NCBI GenBank assembly: GCA_900539035.1
Contig: UQAU01000042.1
Location: 1 to 15,491 of the forward strand
Direction: 5' to 3'
Length of the DNA: 15,491 bases
Source: an uncultured Collinsella sp.
GTDB lineage: Bacteria; Actinomycetota; Coriobacteriia; Coriobacteriales; Coriobacteriaceae
In this document: positions 1 through 6,811 of the stretch, piece by piece
Numbering within the stretch: position 1 is the stretch's first letter
Layout: every line of letters begins with the position of its first letter
Notes under the pieces: generated by a model
Databases searched by the model: none
What the model was told of the DNA's origin: nothing
Seen by the model: the letters and a program-made list of their open reading frames with translations, nothing else
Position numbers and translations under genes: made by a program

Positions 1-39
1 CTGACCGGTGGACGGCACCGAGCCGTACGCTTGAACTGA
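1..39 (+). CDS. possible 3' end of an upstream gene (partial)
   Basis: The frame starting at base 1 is open for 12 codons and ends with TGA at 37-39, directly before a strong terminator at 41-72. A gene entering from the left and ending here would fit that arrangement. The frame starting at base 2 also ends nearby (TGA at 32-34) but has a stop at 2-4. Twelve codons are too few to recognise a product, so this is only a placeholder for whatever transcript the terminator serves. Confidence 0.25.
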   Translation: MTGGRHRAVRLN

Positions 40-40
40 G

Positions 41-72
41 AAGGGGGAGGCCTCGCGGCCTCCCCCTTTTTT
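41..72 (+). terminator. strong intrinsic terminator
   Basis: A perfect 12-bp stem joins 41-52 (AAGGGGGAGGCC) to 57-68, closed by a TCGC tetraloop and followed by a T run (67-72). The T tract lies on the right, so it terminates rightward transcription of the gene upstream of the window. It may also dampen leftward transcripts from the gene ending at 137. Confidence 0.9.
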
Positions 73-136
73 GCGTTTACGGGGCGTAAATGACTCTATT
101 ACACCAGACGATCTTATCGTTTTTGGTATTGAGCCT

Positions 137-604
137 TTATTTAAAGAAGATAAATCGAATAACAAGGGCAACTGCTATGGCCGCAATGATCAAAAGCAAG
201 ATTGCCAGTCGATGTTGCTTGCGTCGTTTACTTGACGAAACGAAGATTGATTTTCCTTGTTTTGGCGTCTCGAGATAACGAGCCGAATGCGTTAAGGTTT
301 GCTTAGGTCGGGGACCTCTTTGCTGCCGAGCTATGGGCGTTTTCGTCGGGTCGTCATTGATTGCGCTGTTTTTAGATAATGGTGCGTCTTTCAGATATAC
401 AGGGTCTCCCGAGGCGACGCCCATATGTTTACGCCCCGTTTGGGCATCCTCGAGTGTTTGATATCGATTTCTCGTCACATACTCGGGCTCCGGATCATTA
501 ATGGGCTCTTGCGAGATGTGGGGGCGATGGAACTGTGGCGGCTGCGTGGAAGTATCTTCCCCCTGCGTCGGCATAAACATTTTGTTCTGGTTTTGGTCGT
601 CCAT
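137..604 (-). CDS. small tail-anchored membrane protein, function unknown
   Basis: A 155-residue protein that I do not recognise. Residues 1 to about 120 are hydrophilic, rich in Pro, Gln, Asn, Asp and Thr, with no clear fold, and are probably flexible. A basic cluster (KRRKQHR, about 125-131) is followed by one hydrophobic helix (about 132-152, rich in Leu, Ile and Ala) ending only a few residues from the C-terminus. This is the layout of a single-pass, tail-anchored protein with its N-terminal domain in the cytoplasm by the positive-inside rule. No signal peptide is seen. The ATG at 604 has an AAAGGG ribosome binding site 5-7 nt upstream and a TACAAT box 39 nt upstream. It is divergent from hsp20. 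That it is a real gene is supported by the start signals and the clean membrane helix; its role is unknown. Confidence 0.75.
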   Translation of the reverse strand: MDDQNQNKMFMPTQGEDTSTQPPQFHRPHISQEPINDPEPEYVTRNRYQTLEDAQTGRKHMGVASGDPVYLKDAPLSKNSAINDDPTKTPIARQQRGPRPKQTLTHSARYLETPKQGKSIFVSSSKRRKQHRLAILLLIIAAIAVALVIRFIFFK

Positions 605-643
605 GATGCCCTTTAGCTCGTTACCAACAACGTGTACGCGCTC

Positions 644-649
644 ATTGTA
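644..649 (-). promoter_or_regulatory. -10 box of the tail-anchored protein gene
   Basis: TACAAT on the minus strand lies 39 nt before the ATG at 604. It matches the same hexamer upstream of several other genes here. No good -35 hexamer is visible 16-18 nt upstream. Confidence 0.5.
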
Positions 650-696
650 AGCCCCTTGCTATTTGTAGCTGCGAACATACTTCTTATTTAAGCTCT

Positions 697-729
697 GGTT
701 CAAAGAACCTTAACCTTACTAAAACCTTA
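697..729. promoter_or_regulatory. palindrome plus three AACCTTA repeats in the divergent region
   Basis: A perfect inverted repeat GGTTC-AAA-GAACC (697-709) is overlapped by three copies of AACCTTA at 706-712, 712-718 and 723-729. The cluster sits between the divergent genes at 604 (-) and 881 (+), in AT-rich DNA. It could be an operator array for a regulator of either gene. No specific family is recognised. It matches neither CIRCE (TTAGCACTC-N9-GAGTGCTAA) nor the Streptomyces HspR site. Confidence 0.35.
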
Positions 730-749
730 GTCATACACACTTAGATATG

Positions 750-817
750 CTTATAGTACTGGACTCAAAAAACTTTATAGTCGATGTATATATAAGCACT
801 GTGTGGGCATATATAAG
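750..817 (+). promoter_or_regulatory. probable hsp20 promoter region with tandem AT-rich repeats
   Basis: An AT-rich tract upstream of hsp20 carries two copies of TTATAGT (751-757 and 775-781) and two copies of ATATATAAG (788-796 and 809-817). The second pair is 21 bp apart, two helical turns. TATAAG at 791-796 or 812-817 could serve as a -10 element, leaving an untranslated leader of about 60-85 nt before the ATG at 881. No convincing -35 is seen, and the exact promoter cannot be chosen from sequence. Confidence 0.4.
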
Positions 818-880
818 AGCGTCAAAAGAAGTCCCAGTCACCTAGAAGATGGCTCGGCAGTCCTAAAAGGAGTGGTAAAC

Positions 881-1312
881 ATGGCAAGCATGGTTCCTTA
901 TCGTTCGGTTTTTGGCGTTCGTCCTTCTGCTAGCTCGCTGTTCGATCTGTTTGATGATATGACCGACCTTGCAAACAACTCGATTGCTTCCAAGGCGTTC
1001 CCCGTTGACGTTGAGGATAAGGGCGATGGCTATGAGGTCAAGGCCTATCTGACCGGCGTCGCCAAGGACGATATCGATGTCGAGCTTAACGAGGGCCGTC
1101 TGTCCATTAGCGTGAATGTTGAGGAAGACGAGGAGAACGAGGGCAAGAACTTCCTGCAGAAGGAGTTCAGCTCGTACAGCGCGACGCGTGGCGTGTATCT
1201 AAAGGACGCTTCGAGCGAGGGCCTCTCGGCTAAGTACGCTGACGGCATCCTGACCGTTACGGTTCCCAAGATCGTCGAGAAGAAGAACGTTACGAAGATC
1301 TCCATCGACTAA
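881..1312 (+). CDS. Hsp20/alpha-crystallin small heat-shock protein
   Basis: A 143-residue ATP-independent holdase that would bind unfolding proteins in the cytoplasm and keep them refoldable. A short N-terminal arm (about 1-40, with Phe/Asp-rich FDLFDDM) precedes the alpha-crystallin beta-sandwich (about 43-135). That domain ends with the family signature GILTVTVPK, and a short C-terminal tail follows. Length is normal for bacterial Hsp20. An ATG at 803 would add 26 residues, but the ATG at 881 is preferred: AAAAGGAG lies 8 nt before it and the extension looks nothing like an Hsp20 arm. The gene stands alone, between an AT-rich promoter region and a terminator at 1340-1385. Heat or stress induction is expected for the family, but neither CIRCE nor a clear HspR site is seen. 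Confidence 0.95.
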   Translation: MASMVPYRSVFGVRPSASSLFDLFDDMTDLANNSIASKAFPVDVEDKGDGYEVKAYLTGVAKDDIDVELNEGRLSISVNVEEDEENEGKNFLQKEFSSYSATRGVYLKDASSEGLSAKYADGILTVTVPKIVEKKNVTKISID

Positions 1313-1339
1313 CTTCGTTGGTGTTCTGCGCTATTAAAA

Positions 1340-1385
1340 GACAGCAAAAGGGGCTGGGAAGCGATTCTCGGCCCCTTTTGCTGTC
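1340..1385. terminator. bidirectional terminator between convergent genes
   Basis: A 15-bp perfect stem (1340-1354 with 1371-1385) continues inward through a short stem with one G-U pair to a GCGA tetraloop (1361-1364), so almost the whole 46 nt is paired. The stem contains AAAAGGGG on one side and CCCCTTTT on the other. Either strand therefore reads a GC helix followed by a T run. It lies between hsp20 (+) and the MBL gene (-, ending at 1395) and probably serves both. Confidence 0.8.
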
Positions 1386-1394
1386 TAGGACAGT

Positions 1395-2204
1395 CTATTG
1401 AATGGTTGCCGGCTGATACTGACTCGCAGGGCGTATCGAGAGTTTTCGCGATCCTCGGAGAAGGGTTGCGGAGCTGCCGACCTCGTCATCCAGGGTTGCG
1501 GCCAGAGCTTTGGCATAGCTTTTGACGGTAAGGCTCGGACGATTGTTATCTTGGCTGATATGCATGGCAATGAGCTGTTCGGTGCGATCGGTAACAAGTT
1601 CGCGCGCGGCTTCGGCGGCTTGGCTGTTGGAGAGGTGTCCCCTTGCAGACAGGATGCGCTCCTGAAGAAAGCGGGGATATTCTCCCTCGCGCAGCATGGT
1701 CACATCGTGGTTGCTTTCGAGTGCGAGGACTCGACAATCTTTGAGGGTTTTCATGGCTTGGCTCGATAGCTCTCCGGTGTCGGTGGCAAACCCAATGGAA
1801 TCATCGAGAACATTGAATCGATAGCCGACCGGATTGATGACATCGTGTGATGTTGAGTAGGTTTGCACGTGGATGCCGGCAATGGATAGGTCGTCGCCGG
1901 GATCGAATTCCTCGACAGGCAGATGCGAAAGATTTTCTTTGTTCGAAAGAGTGCCCCTGCTGGCAAAGAGGGGGCCGTGCCAGTGCTTGCACCAGACATC
2001 GAGGCCCTTGATGTGATCGCTGTGCTCATGAGTAATGAGAAGAGCCGAGACGTTGTCTGTCGAGAGCCCCAGTTCTGCCATGCGCTTTAATGTCTCGCGG
2101 CGAGACAGTCCGTCATCGACCATAATGAGCCCCTGCGGGCCCTCGATGAGTGCGCAGTTGCCTTTAGAGCCACTGCCGAGGATATGAAGGTGCAGACGAG
2201 ACAT
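1395..2204 (-). CDS. WalJ/YycJ-like metallo-beta-lactamase-fold hydrolase
   Basis: A 269-residue cytoplasmic protein. It opens with the family-typical ILGSGSKGN strand-loop (about residues 6-14), then the metal-binding THEHSDH motif (HxHxDH) in the first third. A His in TSHD and an Asp in ATDTGE supply later metal ligands. This is the pattern of YycJ/WalJ proteins, which have been linked to 5'-to-3' nucleic-acid exonuclease activity and cell-wall or division control in Firmicutes. Specific activity here is inference. Upstream in-frame codons reach 2285, but they would overlap tilS, and the conserved fold starts at the ATG at 2204. The start context is weak: only GGAA lies nearby. The gene is divergent from tilS with 48 nt between starts, and it ends 10 nt from the shared terminator. 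Confidence 0.88.
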   Translation of the reverse strand: MSRLHLHILGSGSKGNCALIEGPQGLIMVDDGLSRRETLKRMAELGLSTDNVSALLITHEHSDHIKGLDVWCKHWHGPLFASRGTLSNKENLSHLPVEEFDPGDDLSIAGIHVQTYSTSHDVINPVGYRFNVLDDSIGFATDTGELSSQAMKTLKDCRVLALESNHDVTMLREGEYPRFLQERILSARGHLSNSQAAEAARELVTDRTEQLIAMHISQDNNRPSLTVKSYAKALAATLDDEVGSSATLLRGSRKLSIRPASQYQPATIQ

Positions 2205-2218
2205 AAGATTCCAAAGGA

Positions 2219-2246
2219 TACAATGGGTGCGGACGAATAGAGGAGG
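2219..2246 (+). promoter_or_regulatory. tilS -10 box and ribosome binding site
   Basis: TACAAT at 2219-2224 lies 28 nt before the tilS ATG, and a strong AGGAGG (2241-2246) sits 6 nt before it. The short gap to the divergent MBL gene (start 2204) means the two promoters must interleave. The -35 of tilS would fall inside the MBL coding region. Confidence 0.55.
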
Positions 2247-2252
2247 AAGCAA

Positions 2253-3791
2253 ATGCCTACGGTATCTCAGCATTATGGACACCATGCCGTGCCTGGGGCA
2301 GTCGATGAGACCCGGACGAGGCAGCAGGCTGCTCCTGTCGTGCTCATGGTATCAGGCGGCGCGGACTCGACGGCACTGCTTCTTATGGCGTGCACATCAA
2401 AGCTGGATATCCAAGACGGACGCGGTGTTGCCCCCATTGCTCGCGAGCGCCTGCATGTGCTGCATGTAAACCATCATCTGCGCGGCAAGGCGTCCGATGG
2501 CGACGAGGCCTTTGTGCGTGAGCTCTGCGCGAAATATGGTTTACCGCTGTGCGTGGAGCACGCTTATTTTGATGGGGAGTCGGGCAATATTGAGGCCGCG
2601 GCCCGCGAGGTGCGCTATGCCGCGGCGCGGAGGTATGTTCGCGAGCTCTGCGCCCAGACGGGGGCACCGCGAACGGCGGCTCGTATCTGCACCGCGCACA
2701 CGTCTTCGGATCGCGCGGAAACGTTTTTGATGAACGCGATTAAGGGTTCGGGGCCCGCTGGCCTATCGAGCATTCCTCGCCGGAGGAATATCGTGGTGCG
2801 TCCCTTGCTCGACCTAACTCATGGCGAGCTCGTGGGCTATCTACAGGTACATGGTCAGCCGTGGCGTGAAGACGAGAGCAATGAGGATATCTCGTATCTG
2901 CGAAACTACGTGCGCCATCGAGTGATGCCGGTGGTGGCGCAGCGCAACGCGAGCGTCTGCAAGACGATTGGCGCCGCCTGCGAGATCTTAGGCGATGAGG
3001 ACGCGTTTTTGTCTCAGCTTTCGGCACAGGCGTTTCGAAGCTGCCTGCGTAAGGAGGCGGCGGGTGCGCTGGTCCTTGACGCTCGCCGACTGGCCGCGGC
3101 CGAGGTGGTGATTGCTCGGCGCATCGTGCGACTGGCGATTAAGCGCATCGATCCGGACGCTCGTCCCGAGATGCGACATGTTGAGCGAGTCCTTTCCTGC
3201 GTTGCCGAGGGTGCCGGCTCGGTCACGCTTCCGGCGGGGATTGACGCACGCATTGAGTTTGGCATGCTGGCGTTTAAGGCGCCGGCGGCTCGCGAGGGCC
3301 TGGTCGCGGACTGGGTTACCGTACCCGGTCGTTTGCCGTTGGGCGGGGGACGTATGCTGGTCACAGAACCGATGGCCGTTGAGCCGGGATGCGATATCGT
3401 GCGCCGCGCCCGTGAGCTCGCGGCTGCCGGGGAAGTGACAGCTTTGGTAGACGCGGCTGCCCTGGGTTTTGCCGACAGCGATAGTGAGCGGATCCTGGCG
3501 GGCTCGCGTGGCGAGATTCCCGCCGAGGCACGATCGGCTCGCCTGTGGGTGGATAGCCCTGTGCCGGGAGATGTAATGTGCCCGTTAGGGATGAACGGCC
3601 GAAGCAAGAAAGTGTCAGACCTGTTGAACGAGGCGCGCATTCCTGTTTCAGACCGCCCTGGCGTACCCGTGGTAAGAACGGCTCCGGGAGGGGCCGTAGT
3701 GTGGGTCGCGGGCGTTCGGGCCGACGAGCGTTTTAAATGCACGGCCGCAACGCGCGTGGCGTATCTGCTTCGTGTGATCGATGCGGAATAG
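2253..3791 (+). CDS. tilS: tRNA(Ile)-lysidine synthetase
   Basis: A 512-residue enzyme that ligates lysine to C34 of tRNA-Ile(CAU) using ATP. This changes the anticodon to read AUA and the tRNA identity from Met to Ile. The N-terminal PP-loop ATPase domain has SGGADST (34-40). It is followed by the family motifs HVNHHLRG, RAETFLMNAIKGSG and the RPLL...DESN...RNYVRHRV segment. The C-terminal TilS domain is recognisable from KKVSDLLNEARIP near residues 450-463, so the protein is a full-length, two-domain type. The first 28 residues before the PP-loop are longer and less ordered than usual, but the AGGAGG at 2241 fixes the start. It is the first gene of a tilS-hpt-ftsH cluster, an order widely conserved in Gram-positive bacteria. 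The product is usually essential. Confidence 0.96.
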   Translation: MPTVSQHYGHHAVPGAVDETRTRQQAAPVVLMVSGGADSTALLLMACTSKLDIQDGRGVAPIARERLHVLHVNHHLRGKASDGDEAFVRELCAKYGLPLCVEHAYFDGESGNIEAAAREVRYAAARRYVRELCAQTGAPRTAARICTAHTSSDRAETFLMNAIKGSGPAGLSSIPRRRNIVVRPLLDLTHGELVGYLQVHGQPWREDESNEDISYLRNYVRHRVMPVVAQRNASVCKTIGAACEILGDEDAFLSQLSAQAFRSCLRKEAAGALVLDARRLAAAEVVIARRIVRLAIKRIDPDARPEMRHVERVLSCVAEGAGSVTLPAGIDARIEFGMLAFKAPAAREGLVADWVTVPGRLPLGGGRMLVTEPMAVEPGCDIVRRARELAAAGEVTALVDAAALGFADSDSERILAGSRGEIPAEARSARLWVDSPVPGDVMCPLGMNGRSKKVSDLLNEARIPVSDRPGVPVVRTAPGGAVVWVAGVRADERFKCTAATRVAYLLRVIDAE

Positions 3792-3876
3792 CGTCCCACG
3801 CCAGCTGTTCTGTGCGGCGTTGACGGTATTCCCGCGCTGATGGTGCGCGGGCTGGAAAATATACCCCGTGCGCTGC

Positions 3877-3882
3877 TAGAAT
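3877..3882 (+). promoter_or_regulatory. possible -10 box upstream of hpt
   Basis: TAGAAT lies in the 148-nt gap between tilS and hpt, 57 nt before the hpt start. With no terminator visible after tilS, hpt-ftsH may be read both from tilS and from this internal promoter. No matching -35 is seen. Confidence 0.35.
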
Positions 3883-3939
3883 GTGTAGTTCGCGTCCATA
3901 CGGCGGTGTGTGGGCGATTAAGCACAAGAAAGGGTTGTC

Positions 3940-4488
3940 ATGGCTTCTCAACATCCGGATATCGAGAAGGTTCTGTTTACGCAGGAGGATATCGACGGCA
4001 TCGTTTCTCGCCTGGGCGAGGAGATCACTCGCGACTACGCGGGTAAGGATCTAGTGCTGATCGCGGTTCTGCGCGGTGCCGTGGTCTTTATGGGCGACCT
4101 GATGCGCAAGATTGAGCTACCGACCAACATCGATTTCATGGCTGTTTCGAGCTATGGCGACGGTGTGAAGTCTTCGGGCATCGTGCGTATCATTAAGGAT
4201 CTGGATATCGACATCCGTGGTCGCGACGTGCTGATCGTCGAGGACATTCTGGACTCGGGCCTGACCCTCAAGTACCTGATGAAGAACCTCGAGAGCCGCA
4301 AGCCCGCTTCTCTGGAGGTCGCCGCCTTCCTGTGGAAGGACGTTGAGGACCGCGTCTCGGCCATCACGCCCAAGTATGTTGGAACCCATTGCCCCGATGC
4401 CTTTGTGGTGGGCTACGGCCTCGACTATGCCGAGCGCTATCGCAACCTTCCGTATCTGGGCATTTTGAAACCGGAGGTTTATTCGTAA
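3940..4488 (+). CDS. hpt: hypoxanthine phosphoribosyltransferase
   Basis: A 182-residue cytoplasmic purine-salvage enzyme that makes IMP (and often GMP) from the base and PRPP. The PRPP-binding loop is clear: VEDILDSGLT (about 100-109), with the two acidic residues E101 and D102. An upstream VLRGAVVFMGDL segment (about 43-54) forms the pyrophosphate-side loop, and the flexible loop SSYGDGVKSSG (about 70-80) follows. Length is standard for the HPRT family. The ATG at 3940 has AAGAAAGGG 5 nt upstream. Its stop is one base before the ftsH ATG, and the ftsH ribosome binding site (GGAGG, 4472-4476) lies inside its last codons. Translation of the two is therefore probably coupled. Confidence 0.96.
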   Translation: MASQHPDIEKVLFTQEDIDGIVSRLGEEITRDYAGKDLVLIAVLRGAVVFMGDLMRKIELPTNIDFMAVSSYGDGVKSSGIVRIIKDLDIDIRGRDVLIVEDILDSGLTLKYLMKNLESRKPASLEVAAFLWKDVEDRVSAITPKYVGTHCPDAFVVGYGLDYAERYRNLPYLGILKPEVYS

Positions 4489-4489
4489 G

Positions 4490-6622
4490 ATGCCCGACGA
4501 CCGTAACGACAACAATTCCCAGGCTCCCCGGGACCCAAAGATTCCGGGGATGCCCGGAGGCAAGAAGCCCACGCGTACGGGCTGGCTGTATTTTCTTTTG
4601 GCTTGCGCGCTTCTGGGCTATGCCTTCTTTAATATGGGCTCCGGCTTTGCCAACTCCAGCAATACCGTTAAGCTCGCAACGAGCGAGATGGTCAGCGCCA
4701 TTAAGCAGGACCGCGTCGAAGATTTGACCTATACGGTTCAAGACGGAAGCGTGGCGGGTCATTACTGGAAGACGAAAAAGGACAAGGGCGATACGAGCGA
4801 GCTCAAGAGCTTTTCCTCGACCTATGTCGGCTCCGATTCGCTTGCCGAGCTCATGGCGGAGCACCCCGACACCAAGTATATCGTCAACACCAATGACCCC
4901 GATTTTTGGGGCGACCTGGCGATGAGCGTGCTGCCGACGATCGCCCTGATCGCCATCATGTTCTACTTTATGCGCCAGATGATGGGCGCCAATAATAGGA
5001 ACATGCAGTTTGGCAAGACCAATGCCAAGACCAACGAGGCTACGCGTCCCAAGGTCAAGTTCGAGGACGTTGCCGGCGTGGACGAGGCCGTCGAGGAGCT
5101 CGAGGAGATCCGCGACTTCCTGAGCGATCCGGACCGCTATCGCAAGCTGGGTGCCAAGATTCCGCGCGGCGTTTTGCTGGTTGGCCCTCCGGGTACCGGT
5201 AAGACACTGCTGGCCAAGGCCGTTGCCGGCGAGGCGGGCGTGCCGTTCTTTAGCATCTCGGGTTCTGACTTTGTCGAGATGTTCGTGGGCGTCGGCGCCA
5301 GCCGCGTGCGCGACCTCTTTAAGGAGGCCAAGTCCCAGGCTCCGTCGATCATCTTTATTGACGAGATCGATGCCGTGGGACGTCAACGCGGAGCTGGCTT
5401 GGGCGGCGGTCACGACGAGCGCGAGCAGACGCTCAACCAGCTGCTGGTCGAGATGGACGGCTTTGAGGAAAGCGAGTCGGTCATCCTGATCGCTGCGACC
5501 AACCGTCCTGACATCCTGGATCCGGCATTGCTGCGTCCCGGCCGTTTTGACCGCCAGGTTACGGTCGACCGTCCGGATGTGAAGGGCCGCGAGCAGATCT
5601 TGCGCGTGCATGCCGAGAACAAGCCGATGGACGAGGACGTTAAGTTTGAGAAGCTCGCCCAGATGACCGTTGGCTTCACCGGCGCCGATCTGGCAAATCT
5701 GCTCAACGAGTCTGCGTTGCTGGCCGCTCGCCGTCATCGTTCCGTGATCTCGATGGACGAGGTCGAGGAATCGATGGAGCGCGTGATTGCCGGACCGCAA
5801 CGCAAGGGTCGTGTGATGACCGAAGCCGAGCGCACCACGATTGCCTACCATGAGAGCGGCCATGCCCTGGTGGGTCACATCTTGGAGCACTCCGATCCGG
5901 TTCATAAGATTTCGATTGTCAGCCGCGGCCAGGCTCTGGGCTACACGTTGCAGCTTCCGCAGGAGGATCACTTCCTCAAGACCAAGAACGAGATGCTCGA
6001 CGAGCTTGCCGTGTTCTTGGGCGGCCGCGTTGCCGAGGAGCTCATGTGCGATGACATCACGTCGGGCGCGAGCAACGACCTGGAGCGCGCGACCAAGATG
6101 GCGCGCGAGATGGTTACGCGTCTGGGTATGAGCGAGGAGCTGGGCACGCAAGTGTTTGGCGAGGCGCAGCATCAGGTGTTCCTTGGTCGCGATTACGCCG
6201 ATCACCAGGATTACTCCGAGGAGACGGCGCGCCGCATCGATATTGAGGTTCAGCGCATCATGCGCGAAGCCCATCGCCGAGCGGTCGAGATTTTGGATGC
6301 CCGTCGCGATCAGCTCGATCTGATGGCGAAGGTGCTGCTTGAGCGCGAGACCGTCGAAGGCGACGCCGTGAGCGCCCTGCTCGACAACGAGTGGGATGCC
6401 TACCTTGAGCGCGAGGGCGATATCCTGGCGGCCAAGGAGGAGCGCAATGCCAAGGCGGCCGGCATGCCGACCAAAAAGCGCGCGCCTCGCATGAGCGAGG
6501 AAGAGCTGGCGGCTGATGCCGCGGCCTTTGCGCAGGCGGCCATGCAGGAGGATGCTGAAGCCGCATCCGATGTTGATGGCGATAGCCATGCCGTCAACGC
6601 CGATGCCGACACCGACAAATAG
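4490..6622 (+). CDS. ftsH: ATP-dependent zinc metalloprotease FtsH
   Basis: A 710-residue hexameric membrane protease that unfolds and degrades damaged membrane proteins and short-lived regulators. TM1 is at about 31-49, followed by an extracytoplasmic domain (50-142) and TM2 at about 143-163. The AAA domain has Walker A GPPGTGKT (232-239), Walker B IIFIDE (287-292) and a second region of homology with arginine fingers R349 and R352. The M41 peptidase domain has HESGH (454-458) and the likely third zinc ligand D530 in GASNDLERAT. HESGH in place of the commoner HEAGH still satisfies HExxH. The C-terminal tail (about 640-710) is Ala/Asp/Glu-rich, poorly conserved and probably disordered. The gene is coupled to hpt and ends at a strong terminator. 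Confidence 0.98.
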   Translation: MPDDRNDNNSQAPRDPKIPGMPGGKKPTRTGWLYFLLACALLGYAFFNMGSGFANSSNTVKLATSEMVSAIKQDRVEDLTYTVQDGSVAGHYWKTKKDKGDTSELKSFSSTYVGSDSLAELMAEHPDTKYIVNTNDPDFWGDLAMSVLPTIALIAIMFYFMRQMMGANNRNMQFGKTNAKTNEATRPKVKFEDVAGVDEAVEELEEIRDFLSDPDRYRKLGAKIPRGVLLVGPPGTGKTLLAKAVAGEAGVPFFSISGSDFVEMFVGVGASRVRDLFKEAKSQAPSIIFIDEIDAVGRQRGAGLGGGHDEREQTLNQLLVEMDGFEESESVILIAATNRPDILDPALLRPGRFDRQVTVDRPDVKGREQILRVHAENKPMDEDVKFEKLAQMTVGFTGADLANLLNESALLAARRHRSVISMDEVEESMERVIAGPQRKGRVMTEAERTTIAYHESGHALVGHILEHSDPVHKISIVSRGQALGYTLQLPQEDHFLKTKNEMLDELAVFLGGRVAEELMCDDITSGASNDLERATKMAREMVTRLGMSEELGTQVFGEAQHQVFLGRDYADHQDYSEETARRIDIEVQRIMREAHRRAVEILDARRDQLDLMAKVLLERETVEGDAVSALLDNEWDAYLEREGDILAAKEERNAKAAGMPTKKRAPRMSEEELAADAAAFAQAAMQEDAEAASDVDGDSHAVNADADTDK

Positions 6623-6633
6623 TCCTTCTAACG

Positions 6634-6670
6634 AAAGCCTCCGCGGGGAAACCTGCGGAGGCTTTTTCTT
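6634..6670 (+). terminator. intrinsic terminator of the tilS-hpt-ftsH cluster
   Basis: An 11-bp stem, AAAGCCTCCGC (6634-6644) with 6655-6665, has a 10-nt loop and is followed by a T-rich run (6663-6670). It lies 12 nt after the ftsH stop, so it ends the housekeeping transcript. Confidence 0.9.
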
Positions 6671-6690
6671 TTGAGCGATATGGGGCCGTC

Positions 6691-6752
6691 TGTTGATTGG
6701 GGACAGACTTAAATGAGCGTTTTCACGCATTTAAGTCTGTCTCCAATCAACA
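6691..6752. repeat. long palindrome, REP/MITE-like intergenic element
   Basis: A 25-bp inverted repeat, TGTTGATTGG(G/A)GACAG... at 6691-6715, pairs with 6728-6752 across a 12-nt loop. The single difference between arms becomes a G-U pair if transcribed rightward, so the hairpin is fully paired in RNA. The core GGGGACAGACTTAAAT resembles the conserved part of REP elements mobilised by RAYT (IS200/Y1-type) transposases. That likeness is from memory, not a search. It is not needed as a terminator, because the ftsH terminator precedes it and no T run follows. An ATG inside it (6713) is in frame with the next gene but is not its start. Confidence 0.75.
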
Positions 6753-6781
6753 TTGCTGCGGCACTTTGCTCGGCTAAAGCG

Positions 6782-6806
6782 TACAATAGCGCCTATGCGA
6801 AAGGGG
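6782..6806 (+). promoter_or_regulatory. -10 box and ribosome binding site of the aminotransferase gene
   Basis: TACAAT at 6782-6787 lies 24 nt before the ATG at 6812, and GAAAGGGG (6799-6806) is a good ribosome binding site 5 nt before it. A transcript from this box would start near 6793, after the palindrome. Together these decide the start against the in-frame ATG at 6713. Confidence 0.55.
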
Positions 6807-6811
6807 AACAG

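Noticed and set aside
750..769. Degenerate HspR (HAIR) operator upstream of hsp20
   Set aside because: Only one half-site-like ACTCAA is present; the partner half and the 7-nt spacing do not match.
803..880. 26-residue N-terminal extension of Hsp20
   Set aside because: No ribosome binding site at 803 and no family resemblance, whereas AAAAGGAG precedes the ATG at 881.
3014..3925. 303-codon minus-strand open frame over tilS
   Set aside because: Antisense shadow of tilS, Ser/Arg/Thr-rich with no recognisable fold.
4364..6730. 788-codon open frame on the minus strand across ftsH
   Set aside because: It is the antisense shadow of a clear FtsH gene in GC-rich DNA; its translation has no domain and there is no start signal.
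6713..6811. N-terminal extension of the aminotransferase
   Set aside because: The ATG lies in the palindrome and upstream of the TACAAT box; GAAAGGGG fits the ATG at 6812.
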